The notes: generated by a model from the letters alone, not told the origin. Counted from the stretch's first letter, positions 43,994 through 54,499 are shown. The stretch: DNA of 64,000 nt from Rhodocyclaceae bacterium (GCA_028714035.1 JAQTNA010000015.1:1-64000), one strand, 5' to 3'. Made by a program: numbers and translations.

Positions 43994-44040
43994 CACGGCG
44001 CGGATTCTACCAGAAGCACAAGCGCAGAATCCGGAACATC

Positions 44041-44070
44041 AAAAAAAACGCCCCGCTGGAGCGGGGCGTC
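44041..44070 (-). terminator. Rho-independent terminator after hupB
   Basis: ACGCCCCGC and GCGGGGCGT form a 9-bp stem around TGGA (44048-44069), followed on the minus strand by about eight T. It lies 24 nt past the hupB stop. Confidence 0.93.
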
Positions 44071-44093
44071 TTTCAATCGTTCAGACCCGGCAA

Positions 44094-44366
44094 TTACTTG
44101 ACGGCGTCCTTCAGACTCTTGCCCGCCTGGAACTTGGGGACCCGGGAAGCGGGAATTTCCAAAGGAGCACCGGTCTTGGGATTACGACCGGTGCGGGCGG
44201 CACGCTCGGACACGCTGAAGGTGCCGAAACCCACCATCACCACCGGCTCGCCCATGCGCAGGGAATTGGTGATGCCGGTAACGAAGGCCTCAAACGCCAG
44301 GTTCGCGGCCGCCTTGGTGATGCCGGCCGAGCTGGCCACGTGATCAATCAGTTCCGATTTATTCAT
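44094..44366 (-). CDS. hupB: HU-type histone-like DNA-binding protein
   Basis: A 90-residue nucleoid protein that binds and bends DNA as a dimer. MNKSELIDHVA, the saddle and arm region VGFGTFSVSERAARTGRNP and the ending VPKFQAGKSLKDAVK match HU. It follows lon on the same strand, the usual order lon-hupB. A hairpin in the 177-nt gap suggests it also has its own transcription. Confidence 0.96.
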   Translation of the reverse strand: MNKSELIDHVASSAGITKAAANLAFEAFVTGITNSLRMGEPVVMVGFGTFSVSERAARTGRNPKTGAPLEIPASRVPKFQAGKSLKDAVK

Positions 44367-44438
44367 TTCACTCCCCAGTTTGAAATGGATGAGCCGGCTC
44401 CAGGCCGACCCATGTTTATGGTTTACACCCCTACGAAA

Positions 44439-44460
44439 GCGGGAGGTCTATGCCTCCCGC
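44439..44460. terminator. Hairpin between lon and hupB
   Basis: GCGGGAGG and CCTCCCGC form an 8-bp stem with a 6-nt loop, followed on the minus strand by CTTTCGT, a poor T tract. It may attenuate read-through from lon into hupB. Confidence 0.45.
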
Positions 44461-44543
44461 CCATCCACCGGTAGCGGCCTGCCGAACCCGTGTCTCAACC
44501 CGAACCCGGAGAACCGCCACTGGCGCTATTTTTTCACACTTTT

Positions 44544-46967
44544 TCAGTGTGTGACTAGCGTTGTCGCAGGAGTTTCAGCGGCAGCGGGCACGGCAGCGGC
44601 CACCGGTGCGGCTTCCAGCGGGTCAGGAAGGGCTTCCGGCTTTCTTTCCAGCGCCAGCGCCAGCACCTGATCAATCCACTTCACCGGCACGATTTCGAGC
44701 TTGCCCTTGATGTTATCCGGGATATCGGTCAGATCCTTGACGTTCTCCTCCGGAATCAGGGCCACCTGGATGCCGCCGCGATGGGCCGCCAGCAGCTTCT
44801 CCTTCAGGCCGCCGATGGGCAGCACCTCGCCGCGCAGGGTGATCTCGCCGGTCATGGCCACGTCGGCGCGCACCGGGATGCCGGTGAGCACCGACACCAG
44901 GGCCGTGCACATGGCGACGCCTGCGGAAGGGCCATCCTTGGGCGTGGCGCCCTCGGGCAGGTGGATGTGGATGTCGTTCTTCTGGTAGAAGTCGTCCGCG
45001 ATGCCCAGGGACTTGCTGCGCTTCCGGACGACGGTCAGGGCCGCCTGGATGGACTCCTGCATCACGTCGCCCAGCTTGCCGGTGGTCATGGTCTTGCCCT
45101 TGCCGGGTACCACCACCGCCTCGATGGTGAGCAGTTCGCCCCCCACTTCGGTCCAGGCGAGACCCGTGACCTGACCCACCTGGTTGACTTTCTCCGCGAT
45201 ACCGTAGGAGTAGCGGCGCACACCCAGGAACTTGTCCAGGTTCTTGGCATTCACCACCAGCTTGCTGCTGCGCTTCTTCAGCACCAGGGACTTCACCACC
45301 TTGCGGCAGATCTTGGAGACCTCCCGTTCCATGCTGCGCACGCCCGCTTCCCGGGTGTAATAGCGCACGATGTCGCGCAGGGCATCCTCGGTCACGGCCA
45401 GTTCTTCCCGCTTCAGACCATTGTTCTTGATCTGCTTGGGCAGGAGGTAGCGCTGGGCGATGTTGACCTTCTCCTCCTCCGTGTAGCCGGAGAGGCGGAT
45501 GACCTCCATGCGGTCCAGGAGCGCGGCGGGGATGTTCAGGGTGTTGGCCGTGGCTACGAACATCACGTCCGACAGGTCGTATTCCACCTCGATGTAGTGA
45601 TCCACGAAGGTGCTGTTCTGCTCCGGGTCCAGCACTTCCAGCAGGGCGGACGAGGGATCGCCGCGGAAGTCCTGGCCCATCTTGTCCACTTCGTCCAGCA
45701 GGAAGAGCGGATTCCGCACCGCAACCTTGGTCATGTTCTGCAGGATCTTGCCCGGCATGGAACCGATGTAGGTGCGGCGATGGCCCCGGATCTCGGCCTC
45801 GTCCCGCACACCGCCGAGCGACATGCGCACGAACTTGCGGTTGGTGGCGCGGGCGATGGACTGCCCGAGCGAGGTCTTGCCCACGCCGGGGGGGCCCACC
45901 AGGCACAGGATGGGGGCCTTCAGCTTGTCCACCCGCTGCTGCACGGCCAGGTATTCCAGGATGCGTTCCTTGACTTTCTCCAGGCCGTAATGATCCTTCT
46001 CCAGCACCTTTTCCGCAGCGCCCAGATCCTTGCTGATGCGGCTCTTCTTCTTCCACGGCAGGCCGACCATGGCCTCGATGTAGTTCCTGACCACCGTGGC
46101 CTCGGCGGACATGGGAGACATCAGGCGCAGCTTCTTCAGCTCCGACTCCGCCTTGGAGAGGGCCTCCTTGGTCATGCCGGCGGCCTTGATCTTCTTCTCC
46201 ATCTCCTCCATGTCGGCGCCATCCTCGCCCTCGCCCAGCTCCTTCTGGATGGCCTTGACCTGTTCGTTCAGGTAGTACTCGCGCTGGCTCTTCTCCATCT
46301 GGCGCTTGACGCGGCCGCGGATACGCTTTTCCACCTGGAGGATGTCCAGTTCCGTCTCCACCTGGCCGAGAATGCGTTCCAGGCGCTCATAGACGTCGCT
46401 GATTTCCAGGATTTCCTGCTTCTGCTCGATCTTGAGCGGCAGGTGGGCGGCGATGGTATCCGCCAGGCGGCCGGCATCCTCGATGCCCGCCAGCGACGTG
46501 AGAATTTCCGGCGGAATCTTCTTGTTCAGTTTGACGTACTGATCGAACTGGGCGATCAGCGCCCGGCGCATGGCCTCGATCTCGTGGCTCTCCTCGGCTT
46601 CCGCCGGGATGGGCATGACCGTGGCGGTAAACAGGCTATGCAGATCCTGGACATCTTCCACCCGAGCCCGCTGCACGCCCTCCACCAGCACCTTCACGGT
46701 ACCGTCGGGCAGCTTCAGCATCTGCAGGATGTTGGACACGCAGCCGATGGCGTAGAGATCCTCCGCGACCGGTTCATCCTTGGCGGCGGATTTCTGGGCC
46801 ACCAGCAGGATGCCCTTGCCCGCCTCCATGGCGTTCTCAAGGGCCTTGATGGACTTGGGCCTTCCCACGAACAGCGGGATGACCATGTGGGGGAACACCA
46901 CCACGTCCCGCAGAGGCAGGAGCGGCAGTTCGGTTCTCTCTTGGGGAAGATCAAACGCGCCAGACAT
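44544..46967 (-). CDS. lon: ATP-dependent Lon protease
   Basis: An 807-residue LonA protease removing misfolded and regulatory proteins. The N-terminal substrate domain (about residues 10-205) begins [15 protein letters not shown]. The AAA+ module has Walker [10 protein letters not shown] (about 358) and Walker B LLDEVDKM. The protease domain has the catalytic Ser in [10 protein letters not shown] and Lys in [12 protein letters not shown]. The C terminus has an unusual Ala/Pro-rich tail. It lies downstream of clpX in the conserved tig-clpP-clpX-lon-hupB order and has a heat-shock-type promoter of its own in the 258-nt gap. Confidence 0.97.
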   Translation of the reverse strand: MSGAFDLPQERTELPLLPLRDVVVFPHMVIPLFVGRPKSIKALENAMEAGKGILLVAQKSAAKDEPVAEDLYAIGCVSNILQMLKLPDGTVKVLVEGVQRARVEDVQDLHSLFTATVMPIPAEAEESHEIEAMRRALIAQFDQYVKLNKKIPPEILTSLAGIEDAGRLADTIAAHLPLKIEQKQEILEISDVYERLERILGQVETELDILQVEKRIRGRVKRQMEKSQREYYLNEQVKAIQKELGEGEDGADMEEMEKKIKAAGMTKEALSKAESELKKLRLMSPMSAEATVVRNYIEAMVGLPWKKKSRISKDLGAAEKVLEKDHYGLEKVKERILEYLAVQQRVDKLKAPILCLVGPPGVGKTSLGQSIARATNRKFVRMSLGGVRDEAEIRGHRRTYIGSMPGKILQNMTKVAVRNPLFLLDEVDKMGQDFRGDPSSALLEVLDPEQNSTFVDHYIEVEYDLSDVMFVATANTLNIPAALLDRMEVIRLSGYTEEEKVNIAQRYLLPKQIKNNGLKREELAVTEDALRDIVRYYTREAGVRSMEREVSKICRKVVKSLVLKKRSSKLVVNAKNLDKFLGVRRYSYGIAEKVNQVGQVTGLAWTEVGGELLTIEAVVVPGKGKTMTTGKLGDVMQESIQAALTVVRKRSKSLGIADDFYQKNDIHIHLPEGATPKDGPSAGVAMCTALVSVLTGIPVRADVAMTGEITLRGEVLPIGGLKEKLLAAHRGGIQVALIPEENVKDLTDIPDNIKGKLEIVPVKWIDQVLALALERKPEALPDPLEAAPVAAAVPAAAETPATTLVTH

Positions 46968-46999
46968 GATTGTTTTCCTTATGGTGAGCGGTAAAGCCT

Positions 47000-47028
47000 A
47001 CATTGGGGGCTGTTGCACCCATTTCAAC
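47000..47028 (-). promoter_or_regulatory. Candidate sigma-32 heat-shock promoter of lon
   Basis: On the minus strand GTTGAAA (47022-47028) and CCCCAATGT (47000-47008) are 13 nt apart, close to the sigma-32 consensus CTTGAAA-N13-14-CCCCATnT. It lies ~33 nt upstream of the lon start. Lon is a classical heat-shock gene. Confidence 0.6.
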
Positions 47029-47186
47029 CCAAAAACTGCGGTTGACCGCCATTCAGCTTGTAAGAATTGCGCCAGACCCGGGACGCATTCGCATGGTAAC
47101 CCAAGAAACGAGGGGGTGGACACCGGGAAAAGGAGGGAAAAAACCCGCTCAAACCGGCATTTCATCGGTCGGAACGGGTCGAGGCG

Positions 47187-47215
47187 CCCGGCCAGTCCGT
47201 CGCGGACCGGCCGGG
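47187..47215. terminator. GC-rich hairpin after clpX (putative terminator)
   Basis: CCCGGCC and GGCCGGG, with an inner GTCCG/CGGAC pairing, form a long stem 11 nt past the clpX stop. There is no T tract, so rho-independent termination would be weak. Confidence 0.4.
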
Positions 47216-47225
47216 ACCGGCTGAT

Positions 47226-48509
47226 TCAGTTGGCGCCGGAGACCTTGGGCTGGTCGGCGTAGAGGAGGATGGGCTTCGTGCCGCCATCCACCATGCCTTC
47301 GTCAATCACGACCTTGGTCACGTTCTCCATGTTCGGCAGATCGAACATGGTATCCAGCAGGCATTGTTCCAGGATGGAACGCAGCCCGCGGGCGCCGGTC
47401 TTGCGCTTCAAGGCTCGCTTGGCGATGGCCTGAAGGGCCGAGGGGCGCACCTCCAGTTCAACCCCCTCCATGGAGAAGAGCTTCTGGTACTGCTTGATGA
47501 GCGCGTTCTTGGGCTCGATCAGGATCTCCACCAAGGCCTTCTCGTCCAGTTCCTGAAGCGTGGCGACCACCGGCAGGCGACCGACGAACTCGGGAATGAG
47601 GCCAAACTTGATCAGGTCCTCGGGCTCGACGGTACGCAGGATCTCGCCCACTTCCTTCTTGTCGTCCTTGCTCTTGACCTTGGCGCCAAAGCCGATGCCA
47701 CCCTTCTCGGAACGATTGCGGATCACCTTTTCCAGGCCATCGAAGGCGCCGCCACAGACGAACAGGATGTTGGTGGTATCCACCTGAACGAAGTCCTGGT
47801 TCGGGTGCTTCCTCCCGCCCTGGGGCGGCACCGAGGCGACGGTGCCCTCGATCAGTTTCAGGAGCGCCTGCTGCACGCCCTCCCCCGATACGTCCCGGGT
47901 GATGGAAGGGTTGTCCGACTTCCGGGAAATCTTGTCAATCTCGTCAATGTAGACGATGCCCTGCTGGGCCTTGTCCACCTCGTAGTCGCACTTCTGCAGG
48001 AGCTTCTGGATGATGTTCTCCACGTCCTCGCCGACATAGCCCGCTTCGGTGAGGGTCGTGGCATCCGCCATGACGAAGGGCACGTTCAGGAGCCGCGCCA
48101 GGGTCTGGGCCAGGAGGGTCTTGCCCGAACCGGTGGGGCCGATGAGCAGGATGTTGCTCTTGGACAGCTCCACCTCGTCGCCCTTGCTACCCTTGGCGAT
48201 GTGGCGCAGGCGCTTGTAGTGGTTATAGACCGCGACGGAGAGGATGCGCTTGGCCGTGGGCTGCCCGATCACGTACTGGTCCAGGATGGCGCAGATTTCC
48301 TTGGGGGTGGGCAGATCGGACTTGTTGGCTCCGCCCTTGCCACCCTGGTCGCTACTCACTTCATCACGGATGATGTCGTTGCACAGGTCTATGCACTCAT
48401 CGCAGATGAATACGGACGGTCCCGCGATGAGCTTCTTCACCTCGTGCTGGCTCTTGCCGCAGAAGGAGCAGTAGAGCAGCTTTTCGCCGCCGGATTTTCT
48501 CTCTGCCAT
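47226..48509 (-). CDS. clpX: ATP-dependent Clp protease ATP-binding subunit ClpX
   Basis: A 427-residue AAA+ unfoldase that feeds ssrA-tagged and other substrates to ClpP. The N-terminal zinc domain has CSFCGKSQ and CDECIDLC. Walker A is [17 protein letters not shown], Walker B is [10 protein letters not shown], the pore loop lies in the [12 protein letters not shown] region, and the ClpP-binding IGF-like loop is GGIGFGAKV. It is 47 nt downstream of clpP. Confidence 0.97.
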   Translation of the reverse strand: MAERKSGGEKLLYCSFCGKSQHEVKKLIAGPSVFICDECIDLCNDIIRDEVSSDQGGKGGANKSDLPTPKEICAILDQYVIGQPTAKRILSVAVYNHYKRLRHIAKGSKGDEVELSKSNILLIGPTGSGKTLLAQTLARLLNVPFVMADATTLTEAGYVGEDVENIIQKLLQKCDYEVDKAQQGIVYIDEIDKISRKSDNPSITRDVSGEGVQQALLKLIEGTVASVPPQGGRKHPNQDFVQVDTTNILFVCGGAFDGLEKVIRNRSEKGGIGFGAKVKSKDDKKEVGEILRTVEPEDLIKFGLIPEFVGRLPVVATLQELDEKALVEILIEPKNALIKQYQKLFSMEGVELEVRPSALQAIAKRALKRKTGARGLRSILEQCLLDTMFDLPNMENVTKVVIDEGMVDGGTKPILLYADQPKVSGAN

Positions 48510-48556
48510 TTTTATGTTCTCTCTGTTGTTCTCTCGGACACCATGGGAGCCCGTAC

Positions 48557-49225
48557 TCAGGCCGAAGCCAAGGCGGCCTCATCCCGGCTCTGAAGAACCT
48601 TGTCCACCAGGCCGTAATCCACGGATTCCTGGGCGGAGAGGAAGTTATCCCGGTCCGTGTCCCGTTCGAGGCGTTCGATTGCCTGGCCGGTATGCTTGGC
48701 CATGATCTCGTTCAGGCGCGCGCGCAGGTAGAGGATTTCCTTGGCGTGGATCTCGATGTCGGACGCCTGGCCCTGGAAGCCGCCCATGGGCTGGTGGATC
48801 ATGACCCGGGAGTTCGGCAGGCAATAACGCTTGCCCTGGGCTCCCGCGGTCAGCAGGAAGGCACCCATGCTGGCCGCCTGGCCGATGCAAAGGGTGCTCA
48901 CGTCCGGCTTGATGAACTGCATGGTGTCGTAGATCGCCAGCCCGGCGGAAACAGAACCGCCCGGGGAGTTGATGTAGAGAAAGATATCCTTGTCCGGGTT
49001 CTCCGACTCCAGGAACAGCAACTGGGCGACGATCAGGTTGGCGCTCTGGTCATTGACCGGCCCCACCAGGAACACGACCCGCTCCTTGAGCAGGCGGGAG
49101 TAGATATCGTAGGAACGCTCGCCCCGGCCGCTCTGCTCCACGACCATGGGGATGAGCCCCAGACCCACGGGATCCCAGGCGCTTCCTTCACTCACATCTC
49201 TCATGCTGGCGACCTTTCGCGTCAT
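48557..49225 (-). CDS. clpP: ATP-dependent Clp protease proteolytic subunit ClpP
   Basis: A 222-residue serine peptidase that assembles into two heptameric rings. The triad is visible: Ser in [11 protein letters not shown], His in [10 protein letters not shown], and Asp in the [11 protein letters not shown] region. The ATG at 49225 overlaps the tig stop by 4 nt (ATGA) and is preferred; an in-frame ATG at 49204 would give a more usual 215 residues. The N-terminal propeptide-like segment ends near [20 protein letters not shown]. Confidence 0.96.
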   Translation of the reverse strand: MTRKVASMRDVSEGSAWDPVGLGLIPMVVEQSGRGERSYDIYSRLLKERVVFLVGPVNDQSANLIVAQLLFLESENPDKDIFLYINSPGGSVSAGLAIYDTMQFIKPDVSTLCIGQAASMGAFLLTAGAQGKRYCLPNSRVMIHQPMGGFQGQASDIEIHAKEILYLRARLNEIMAKHTGQAIERLERDTDRDNFLSAQESVDYGLVDKVLQSRDEAALASA

Positions 49226-50535
49226 GCGGCCGAGCCCATCAATTCATCGAAGGCCACGGCCTTGTCGGTGACCTGGGCATTGGCGAGCACCCAGTCCACC
49301 ACGTTGTTTTCCAGAACCAGCGCCTCGATCTCGCCCAGGCGCTGAGGCTGAGCGTAATACCAGCGCACCACTTCGGCAGGATCCTCGTAGCTCTGGGCGA
49401 ATTCCTCGATCTGTCCTCGCACCTGTTCCGGGGTGGCCTGAATGCCCTTTTCCCGGATGATATCGGCCAGGATCAGGCCCAACTTTACCCGACGCGTGGC
49501 CTGCTCGGTGAACCAGGAAGGCTCTACCGGCACATTCTTCGGGTCAATGCCGCGATTGATCATGTCCTGGCGCGCGCCTTCGGCCATGTTGCGGGACTCC
49601 TGATCCACCAGCGCCCTGGGCACGTCCATGGGGTTGGCCTCCAGGATCGCCTTCATGGCCTGTTCCTTGATGCGGGCCTGGATGCGCTTCTTCACCTCAC
49701 GCTCCAGGTTGGCCCCCACTTCGGCGCGCATCTTCTCGATGTCGCCGTCGGCGATCCCCAGGGAGTGGGCGAATTCCGCATCCAGCTCCGGCAGCTTCGG
49801 CTCCTCGACGGCCTTCACCGTCGCTTCGAACTGGGCCGTCCTGCCCTTCAGGTTGGCCGCGTGATAATCATCCGGGAAGGCGACATCGAAGGTGCGGGTT
49901 TCGCCCGCGGCCAGGCCGGTCAGGCCGGCTTCGAAATCGGGCAGCATGCGCCCTTCGCCCAGCACCACGGCAAAATCCTTGGCCTCGCCGCCCTGGAACA
50001 CCTCGCCGTCCAGACGGCCGGTGAAGTCCACGGTCATCTTGTCGCCGGTGGCGGAGGCACGCTGGGTCGGCACGTAGTACAGGCGCTGCTTGCGCAGCAC
50101 TTCGATCGTGCGATCCACTTCCGCAACACCCGCTTCCAGCACCGGGCGCTCGATCGTCTGGCCGGAGATGTCGCCCAGGGTGATTTCCGGATAGACCTCG
50201 AACACGGCGGAAAACTCCAGCTTGCTCTCGTCCTCGCCCGGCTTGGGCTCGATGCGGGGGAAGCCGGCCACGCGCAGGTTCTGGGCACGCACCGATTCAC
50301 CAAAGGTGCGTTCCACGGCCTCGCCTATGGCCTCGTGCCGCGCCTGAGGTCCGTGCATCTGGACCACCATCTTGAACGGCACCTTGCCGGGCCGGAACCC
50401 CGCCACCTTCACCGTGCGGGCAAGCCGCTTCAGACGCTGATCCACGTCCTTGTCCACGTCCGCGCGGGCAATGGCCATGTCAATGCGGCGTTCCAGCGAG
50501 TTGCTGGCGTTCTGGATCTCCGGGCTGTTTTGCAT
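49222..50535 (-). CDS. tig: Trigger factor chaperone
   Basis: A 437-residue ribosome-associated chaperone and prolyl isomerase. The N-terminal ribosome-binding domain has the [12 protein letters not shown] signature (family G-F-R-x-G-x-x-P). A PPIase domain (about residues 155-245, with [15 protein letters not shown]) and a long helical C-terminal domain follow. It is the first gene of tig-clpP-clpX. The 415-nt gap upstream holds an extended -10 on the minus strand (50735-50743) and no gene. Confidence 0.96.
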   Translation of the reverse strand: MQNSPEIQNASNSLERRIDMAIARADVDKDVDQRLKRLARTVKVAGFRPGKVPFKMVVQMHGPQARHEAIGEAVERTFGESVRAQNLRVAGFPRIEPKPGEDESKLEFSAVFEVYPEITLGDISGQTIERPVLEAGVAEVDRTIEVLRKQRLYYVPTQRASATGDKMTVDFTGRLDGEVFQGGEAKDFAVVLGEGRMLPDFEAGLTGLAAGETRTFDVAFPDDYHAANLKGRTAQFEATVKAVEEPKLPELDAEFAHSLGIADGDIEKMRAEVGANLEREVKKRIQARIKEQAMKAILEANPMDVPRALVDQESRNMAEGARQDMINRGIDPKNVPVEPSWFTEQATRRVKLGLILADIIREKGIQATPEQVRGQIEEFAQSYEDPAEVVRWYYAQPQRLGEIEALVLENNVVDWVLANAQVTDKAVAFDELMGSAA

Positions 50536-50734
50536 GAAATTTCCTTGATAACTGTGGGGAAGCCGGAAAGTGCACCGGGCTCGGGCGGCATCGGCCCGCA
50601 GCGCCTGCCTGGCCTCACCGTGTTACCTCGACCGGCTTCCAAAATATGGGTTCAAATGTTCGCAACCGGCCTCGCTCCGGGGCATAAGCCGAATTTTCGT
50701 TCGGCAAGCCATGGCAAAAAAGGCCGGGGCGCGA

Positions 50735-50743
50735 TTTTAGCAC
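50735..50743 (-). promoter_or_regulatory. Extended -10 element upstream of tig
   Basis: TGCTAAAAT on the minus strand matches an extended -10 (TGnTAnnnT) about 200 nt upstream of tig. There is no good -35. It is the only promoter-like site found in the 50536-50950 gap, which otherwise holds GC-rich inverted repeats of unclear role. Confidence 0.35.
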
Positions 50744-50950
50744 GCCCGCGAACTCAAGGTGGCACGGCCGGTGCGGGGATGTAATTCTGACGGGCATGGC
50801 GAACATCGCCGCGGGATGATTCTGGCGGCCCCGGCCTGATGAACGGGGAGGAAAAGGCGGCCGATATCGGGGCCGGCCGTCATGGGGAGTTGAAATCTGT
50901 CCCCCAAGTCCGCATCCGTTTGCATCTCCCTGCCATCGGTTGCGGCCGCC

Positions 50951-53179
50951 CTACGCATCCTCTCTTGGGTGCTGGGCGAAGGCCTCGAACTCGGCAAGGG
51001 GCAGCGGGCGGGCGAACAGGTAGCCCTGGTAGGCGTGGCAATCGTGGCGGGCAAGGAAGGCCCGTTGCGGCTCCGTCTCCACGCCCTCGGCGATGACATC
51101 CAGCCCCAGCCCCCTGGCCATGGTGATGATGGTTTGTGCCACGATCCCGTCATTGACGCTGTGAGGCAGATTGAGCACGAAGGAGCGGTCAATCTTGATC
51201 TGTTCGAGCGGTAGCCGGGTCAGGTAGGACAAGGATGAATGGCCGGTACCGAAATCATCCAGTGAAAAACCGATGCCCAGGGCTTCCAGGGCGTGCATCT
51301 TGCCAAAGGTATCGGCCACATCCTTCAGCACCATGCTCTCGGTCAACTCCATCTTGAGGCGCCTGGGGTTCGCGCCGGTTTGCGCCAACAGGCCGGTGAC
51401 CTGGGCAACGAAATCCGGCTGCTGAAACTGGCGCGCGCTGACATTGACCGCCAGGCGCAAGTCTCGCAGTATGGGAGAAGCTGACCAGGCCTCGATGTTG
51501 GCGCAGGCCGTTTCCAGCACCCAAAGGCCGATGGGCAGGATCAGGCCCGTTTCCTCCGCCAGCGGAATGAAGTCGCCGGGCGGCACGAGGCCACGATCGG
51601 GATGCTGCCAGCGTAGCAAGGCCTCGGCGCCGATGAGGCGTTCGTCGGCATCCACCTGTGGCTGGTAGTAGAGCCGAAGTTGCCGCCTCTCCAACGCGAG
51701 TCGCAGGTCGGCCTCCAGACTGCTGCGCTCTTCCACGGCCGTCTGCATCGCCGGATCGAAAAAGCGCAAGGTATTGCGGCCCGCCTCCTTGGCCTTGTAC
51801 ATGGCCAGGTCGGCATGGCGCAGCAGCATCTCCACCGGCTCGAGGTGATTCTGAAACAGGGTGACGCCCAGGCTGGCCGAGCAATGATGCCTCTGTTCGC
51901 CGATAAAATAAGCCTGGGCCAGAGCGTCCCGTATCTTTTCCCCCACCAACCCGGCCTGGAGCGCCGCGTTCTGGGCTTCGTTGCTCAGGTCTTCCAGGAT
52001 CACCACGAACTCATCCCCGCCGAGACGAGCCACGGTGTCACCCTCCCGCACGCCAGCCTGTATGCGTCTTGCCGTTTCAATCAACAGTTGGTCGCCGACT
52101 TCGTGGCCCCTCGTATCGTTGATCGTCTTGAAATTATCCAGGTCCAGGAACAGCAGTGCACCATGGTGGCCGCTGCGACTGCTGCCGGCCATGGCCTGCC
52201 CGATGCGGTCCTGCAAGAGGCGGCGGTTGGGCAGGTGGGTGAGCGGATCGTAGTAGGCCAGGCGATGAATCTCGGCTTCCGCCTCCTTGTTCTGGGTGAT
52301 TTCGGAAAACGTGCCGACGTAGTGGCTGATGCGGCCGTCCGGAGCGCAGACGACGGAGATGCACAACCATTCGGCGTAGATTTTGCCGCTCTTGCGCCGA
52401 TTCCACATCTCGCCCTGCCAAAAACCCTGTTCCCTCAGAGCCTGCCACATGCGCAAATAAAAACTCTTGTCGTGACGCCCGGAACTGAGCACGGCGGGTG
52501 TCTTGCCGATGACCTCGTCCGCCTCGAAGCCGGTCACCCGGGTAAAGGCCTGGTTCACGCGCAGGATGACGGAGTTGGCATCGGTGACCATCATGGCTTC
52601 CTGGGACTCGAAGGCCACGGCGGCGATGCGCAAACCTTCCTCGGCACGCTTCCAGGCAGAAACATCGGTCAGGCTGGCTCGCACCACGCCACCGTCCATG
52701 GCGCGACAGTCCAGACGGACATGGAAGCGCTCCTGGTCACCACGTTGCAGGATGAATTCGCCGCTTGATGAGTCTTGCCGTTTCAGAACGGTGAGAATCA
52801 GCCGATGCCACCGGTCGCGGTCTTCCGCGATGAAGAGGCCGGCAAAGCGGCGGTTCAGCAGCCTCGCACGGTCCTGTCCCAGGAGCGTGGCGGCGGTCAG
52901 GTTGAGCTGCCGGATCAGACCCTCGCACGAAACGGTCACATAGCCGACCGGCGCGAATTCATAAAGGCTCAGATAGCGGTCCCGCGATTCCTCCAGCGCA
53001 AGCTGGGACTGGCGCAGGGACTCGTTTTGCATCTGGAGTTCAATCTGATGTACCTGGAGTTCATGCAGAAGTTCGTCGGCCGAGCGAGTGCGCCCACCTT
53101 TTGCGGGAAACTGGGCGACCTCGGCTTCGGCGACTTTCCGCAGAAACTCGGGAGAGGGGGCTGGCGGCGGTTTAGCCAT
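50951..53179 (-). CDS. PAS-PAS-GGDEF-EAL bifunctional c-di-GMP protein
   Basis: A 742-residue cytoplasmic regulator. A coiled-coil start (about residues 35-70, DELLHELQVHQIELQMQNES) leads to PAS domains at about 70-180 and 190-305. The GGDEF domain (about 315-480) has an intact ARLGGDEF motif, with an I-site-like REGD five residues upstream. The EAL domain (about 485-735) keeps the catalytic set: GAEALLRW, NVSARQF, MELTESM, LDDFGTGHSSL, KIDRSFV and the Glu of AEGVETE. Both synthesis and hydrolysis look possible. Its upstream region contains a 23-C homopolymer 49 nt before the start. It is a single-gene unit. Confidence 0.93.
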   Translation of the reverse strand: MAKPPPAPSPEFLRKVAEAEVAQFPAKGGRTRSADELLHELQVHQIELQMQNESLRQSQLALEESRDRYLSLYEFAPVGYVTVSCEGLIRQLNLTAATLLGQDRARLLNRRFAGLFIAEDRDRWHRLILTVLKRQDSSSGEFILQRGDQERFHVRLDCRAMDGGVVRASLTDVSAWKRAEEGLRIAAVAFESQEAMMVTDANSVILRVNQAFTRVTGFEADEVIGKTPAVLSSGRHDKSFYLRMWQALREQGFWQGEMWNRRKSGKIYAEWLCISVVCAPDGRISHYVGTFSEITQNKEAEAEIHRLAYYDPLTHLPNRRLLQDRIGQAMAGSSRSGHHGALLFLDLDNFKTINDTRGHEVGDQLLIETARRIQAGVREGDTVARLGGDEFVVILEDLSNEAQNAALQAGLVGEKIRDALAQAYFIGEQRHHCSASLGVTLFQNHLEPVEMLLRHADLAMYKAKEAGRNTLRFFDPAMQTAVEERSSLEADLRLALERRQLRLYYQPQVDADERLIGAEALLRWQHPDRGLVPPGDFIPLAEETGLILPIGLWVLETACANIEAWSASPILRDLRLAVNVSARQFQQPDFVAQVTGLLAQTGANPRRLKMELTESMVLKDVADTFGKMHALEALGIGFSLDDFGTGHSSLSYLTRLPLEQIKIDRSFVLNLPHSVNDGIVAQTIITMARGLGLDVIAEGVETEPQRAFLARHDCHAYQGYLFARPLPLAEFEAFAQHPREDA

Positions 53180-53227
53180 GGCGACGGTTCCGATCGGGCG
53201 CTGTTCGCTTCAAAACCGGGGCGTACG

Positions 53228-53250
53228 CCCCCCCCCCCCCCCCCCCCCCC
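53228..53250. repeat. 23-base poly-C tract
   Basis: An uninterrupted run of 23 C lies 49-71 nt upstream of the PAS-GGDEF-EAL gene start. A second run of nine C occurs at 53489-53497. Such tracts slip during replication and can tune promoters; they are also typical assembly or sequencing trouble spots. The rest of 53180-53573 shows short open frames only (for example IEHLRARAEAGDCDVHRLLL on the plus strand) and no convincing gene. Confidence 0.9.
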
Positions 53251-53573
53251 GCAATTCCGTCCATCGCCAGCGGGATCGTGGGCGACCTGGCGGTGACGCT
53301 TGGGATCAGGCGGGCATCGAGCACCTTCGTGCGCGGGCCGAGGCCGGGGACTGCGATGTTCACCGCCTGCTCCTCAAAGGGTTGCCCGCCCGCCGCAATA
53401 CCTCTGAGAGGAGGCTGTCAGCGCATGGCAATGACTCGCTTATCGGCCGGATACCGAAGAACTGAAAGGAAATTATTCTGGATTTGTGCCCCCCCCCAAT
53501 GCCTTGACAGGCGCGGAGCAGTACCCATAGCGTTCATCCGATTGCCCGTTGCGGGCATCCCGGCACATTCAGT

Positions 53574-53602
53574 TTGGCTCCCGGCGGCGGCTGGTCTACA
53601 AT
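53574..53602 (+). promoter_or_regulatory. Sigma-70 promoter of tRNA-Leu
   Basis: TTGGCT (53574-53579) and TACAAT (53597-53602) are exactly 17 nt apart, with the -10 ending 14 nt before the mature tRNA 5' end. The spacer is GC-rich, as in growth-rate-regulated stable RNA promoters. Confidence 0.75.
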
Positions 53603-53616
53603 CCGGCTCGCGTGAT

Positions 53617-53701
53617 GCGGGCGTGGCGAAATTGGTAGACGCACCAGATTTAGGTTCTGGCGCCGCAAGGCGTGGGGGTTCGAGTCCCTTCGCCCGCACC
53701 A
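53617..53701 (+). tRNA. tRNA-Leu (anticodon UAG)
   Basis: An 85-nt gene with acceptor stem GCGGGCG/CGCCCGC, D-loop GGTAGACGC, anticodon stem CCAGA/TCTGG around TTTAGGT (anticodon TAG, reading CUN codons), a long class II variable arm, the T-arm GGGGGTTCGAGTCCC and an encoded CCA end. The long variable arm and the A discriminator fit leucine. Confidence 0.97.
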
Positions 53702-53763
53702 GCAAAGAATACGTGAAGTCTCCGGTACGAACCGACGCCCCAACCTACCTCGTCCGCCCGCCC

Positions 53764-54078
53764 ATGAAGTTCCCCCATCTCTCCATCGGCGCCCGCTTCG
53801 AGTACGAGGGCAAGGTCTTTGTCAAGACCGGCCCCATGACGGCCAGCTCCGAACAGGGCGGGCAATGCCTGATTCCCCGTTACGCGGTGCTCAAGCCGCT
53901 GGACGGCGCTCAGCCGGAAACGAAGCCTTCCACCTCCCGACAATTGGACGAAGCGAAGGTGTTGGCGGCCTTCGAGACGTTCTACGCCACCTGTGCGCGT
54001 CTGGCGGACGAGCCTTCCAGGGTGGAACTGGCAGAAGCCCGCCAGAAGTTCCTGGTGCGGCTGAGAGCGAAGGGCTAG
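53764..54078 (+). CDS. Small conserved-looking protein of unknown function
   Basis: A 104-residue soluble protein starting at MKFPHLSIGARFEYEGKVF; the frame open further upstream reads through the tRNA and is not coding. The N-terminal half (ARFEYEGKVFVKTGPMTA, then CLIPRYAVLKPL) looks like a small beta-barrel. The C-terminal half is helical (EAKVLAAFETFYATCARLAD). It lies 62 nt after tRNA-Leu and may share its transcript. Function unknown. Confidence 0.75.
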   Translation: MKFPHLSIGARFEYEGKVFVKTGPMTASSEQGGQCLIPRYAVLKPLDGAQPETKPSTSRQLDEAKVLAAFETFYATCARLADEPSRVELAEARQKFLVRLRAKG

Positions 54079-54108
54079 CCGCTGCGACGCGCCGGCTCCT
54101 GCGGCGCT

Positions 54109-54483
54109 TTACTCCAGCAGTTCCGTGTCCTCGTGGCGGTAGGCGGGGGCGCAGCAGCACAGGAGGCGCAGCACACCGCCCTCGGCGGAAACCCGGTGCG
54201 GCATGCCGGGCAGGATGCACACCGTATCGCCGGGTTCCACGGGGATTTCTTCGTCCCCCAGGCGCATCACGCCCCGTCCCTCCAGGATGTGGTAAAGCTC
54301 TTCCGTTTCCCGGTGCCGGTGCAACCGGGTCGGCTTTCCCGGAAACACCGTGGCCTCCGCCAGGCTCTGCGCCTGGTTGCCCTGCACTCCGGGGTGCATC
54401 AGTTCCCGGATTTCCGATCCATCCAGGGTGATATAGGGCTGGACCTCGGCGTAGGGTTGGCGGTTCTTGTGCACCGTGATCAA
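54109..54483 (-). CDS. Cupin-domain protein
   Basis: A 124-residue single-domain beta-barrel. Cupin motif 1 ([17 protein letters not shown]) and motif 2 ([16 protein letters not shown]) supply three His and one Glu, the standard metal ligands. Small cupins serve as isomerases, dioxygenases or sensors, and the reaction here cannot be told. A cluster LLCCCAP near the C terminus gives three adjacent cysteines, unusual for this family. It lies 16 nt past the end of the ABC ATPase gene on the same strand, so it could be the last gene of that operon. Confidence 0.85.
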   Translation of the reverse strand: MITVHKNRQPYAEVQPYITLDGSEIRELMHPGVQGNQAQSLAEATVFPGKPTRLHRHRETEELYHILEGRGVMRLGDEEIPVEPGDTVCILPGMPHRVSAEGGVLRLLCCCAPAYRHEDTELLE

Positions 54484-54499
54484 TCCTTGAGACTTGCCA

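Noticed and set aside
44781..46994. 737-residue plus-strand open frame opposite lon
   Set aside because: Shadow of the third-codon GC bias of lon; no motifs and no ribosome site.
53278..54078. 266-residue plus-strand open frame spanning tRNA-Leu
   Set aside because: It reads through a perfect tRNA gene. Only the part from 53764 looks like protein.
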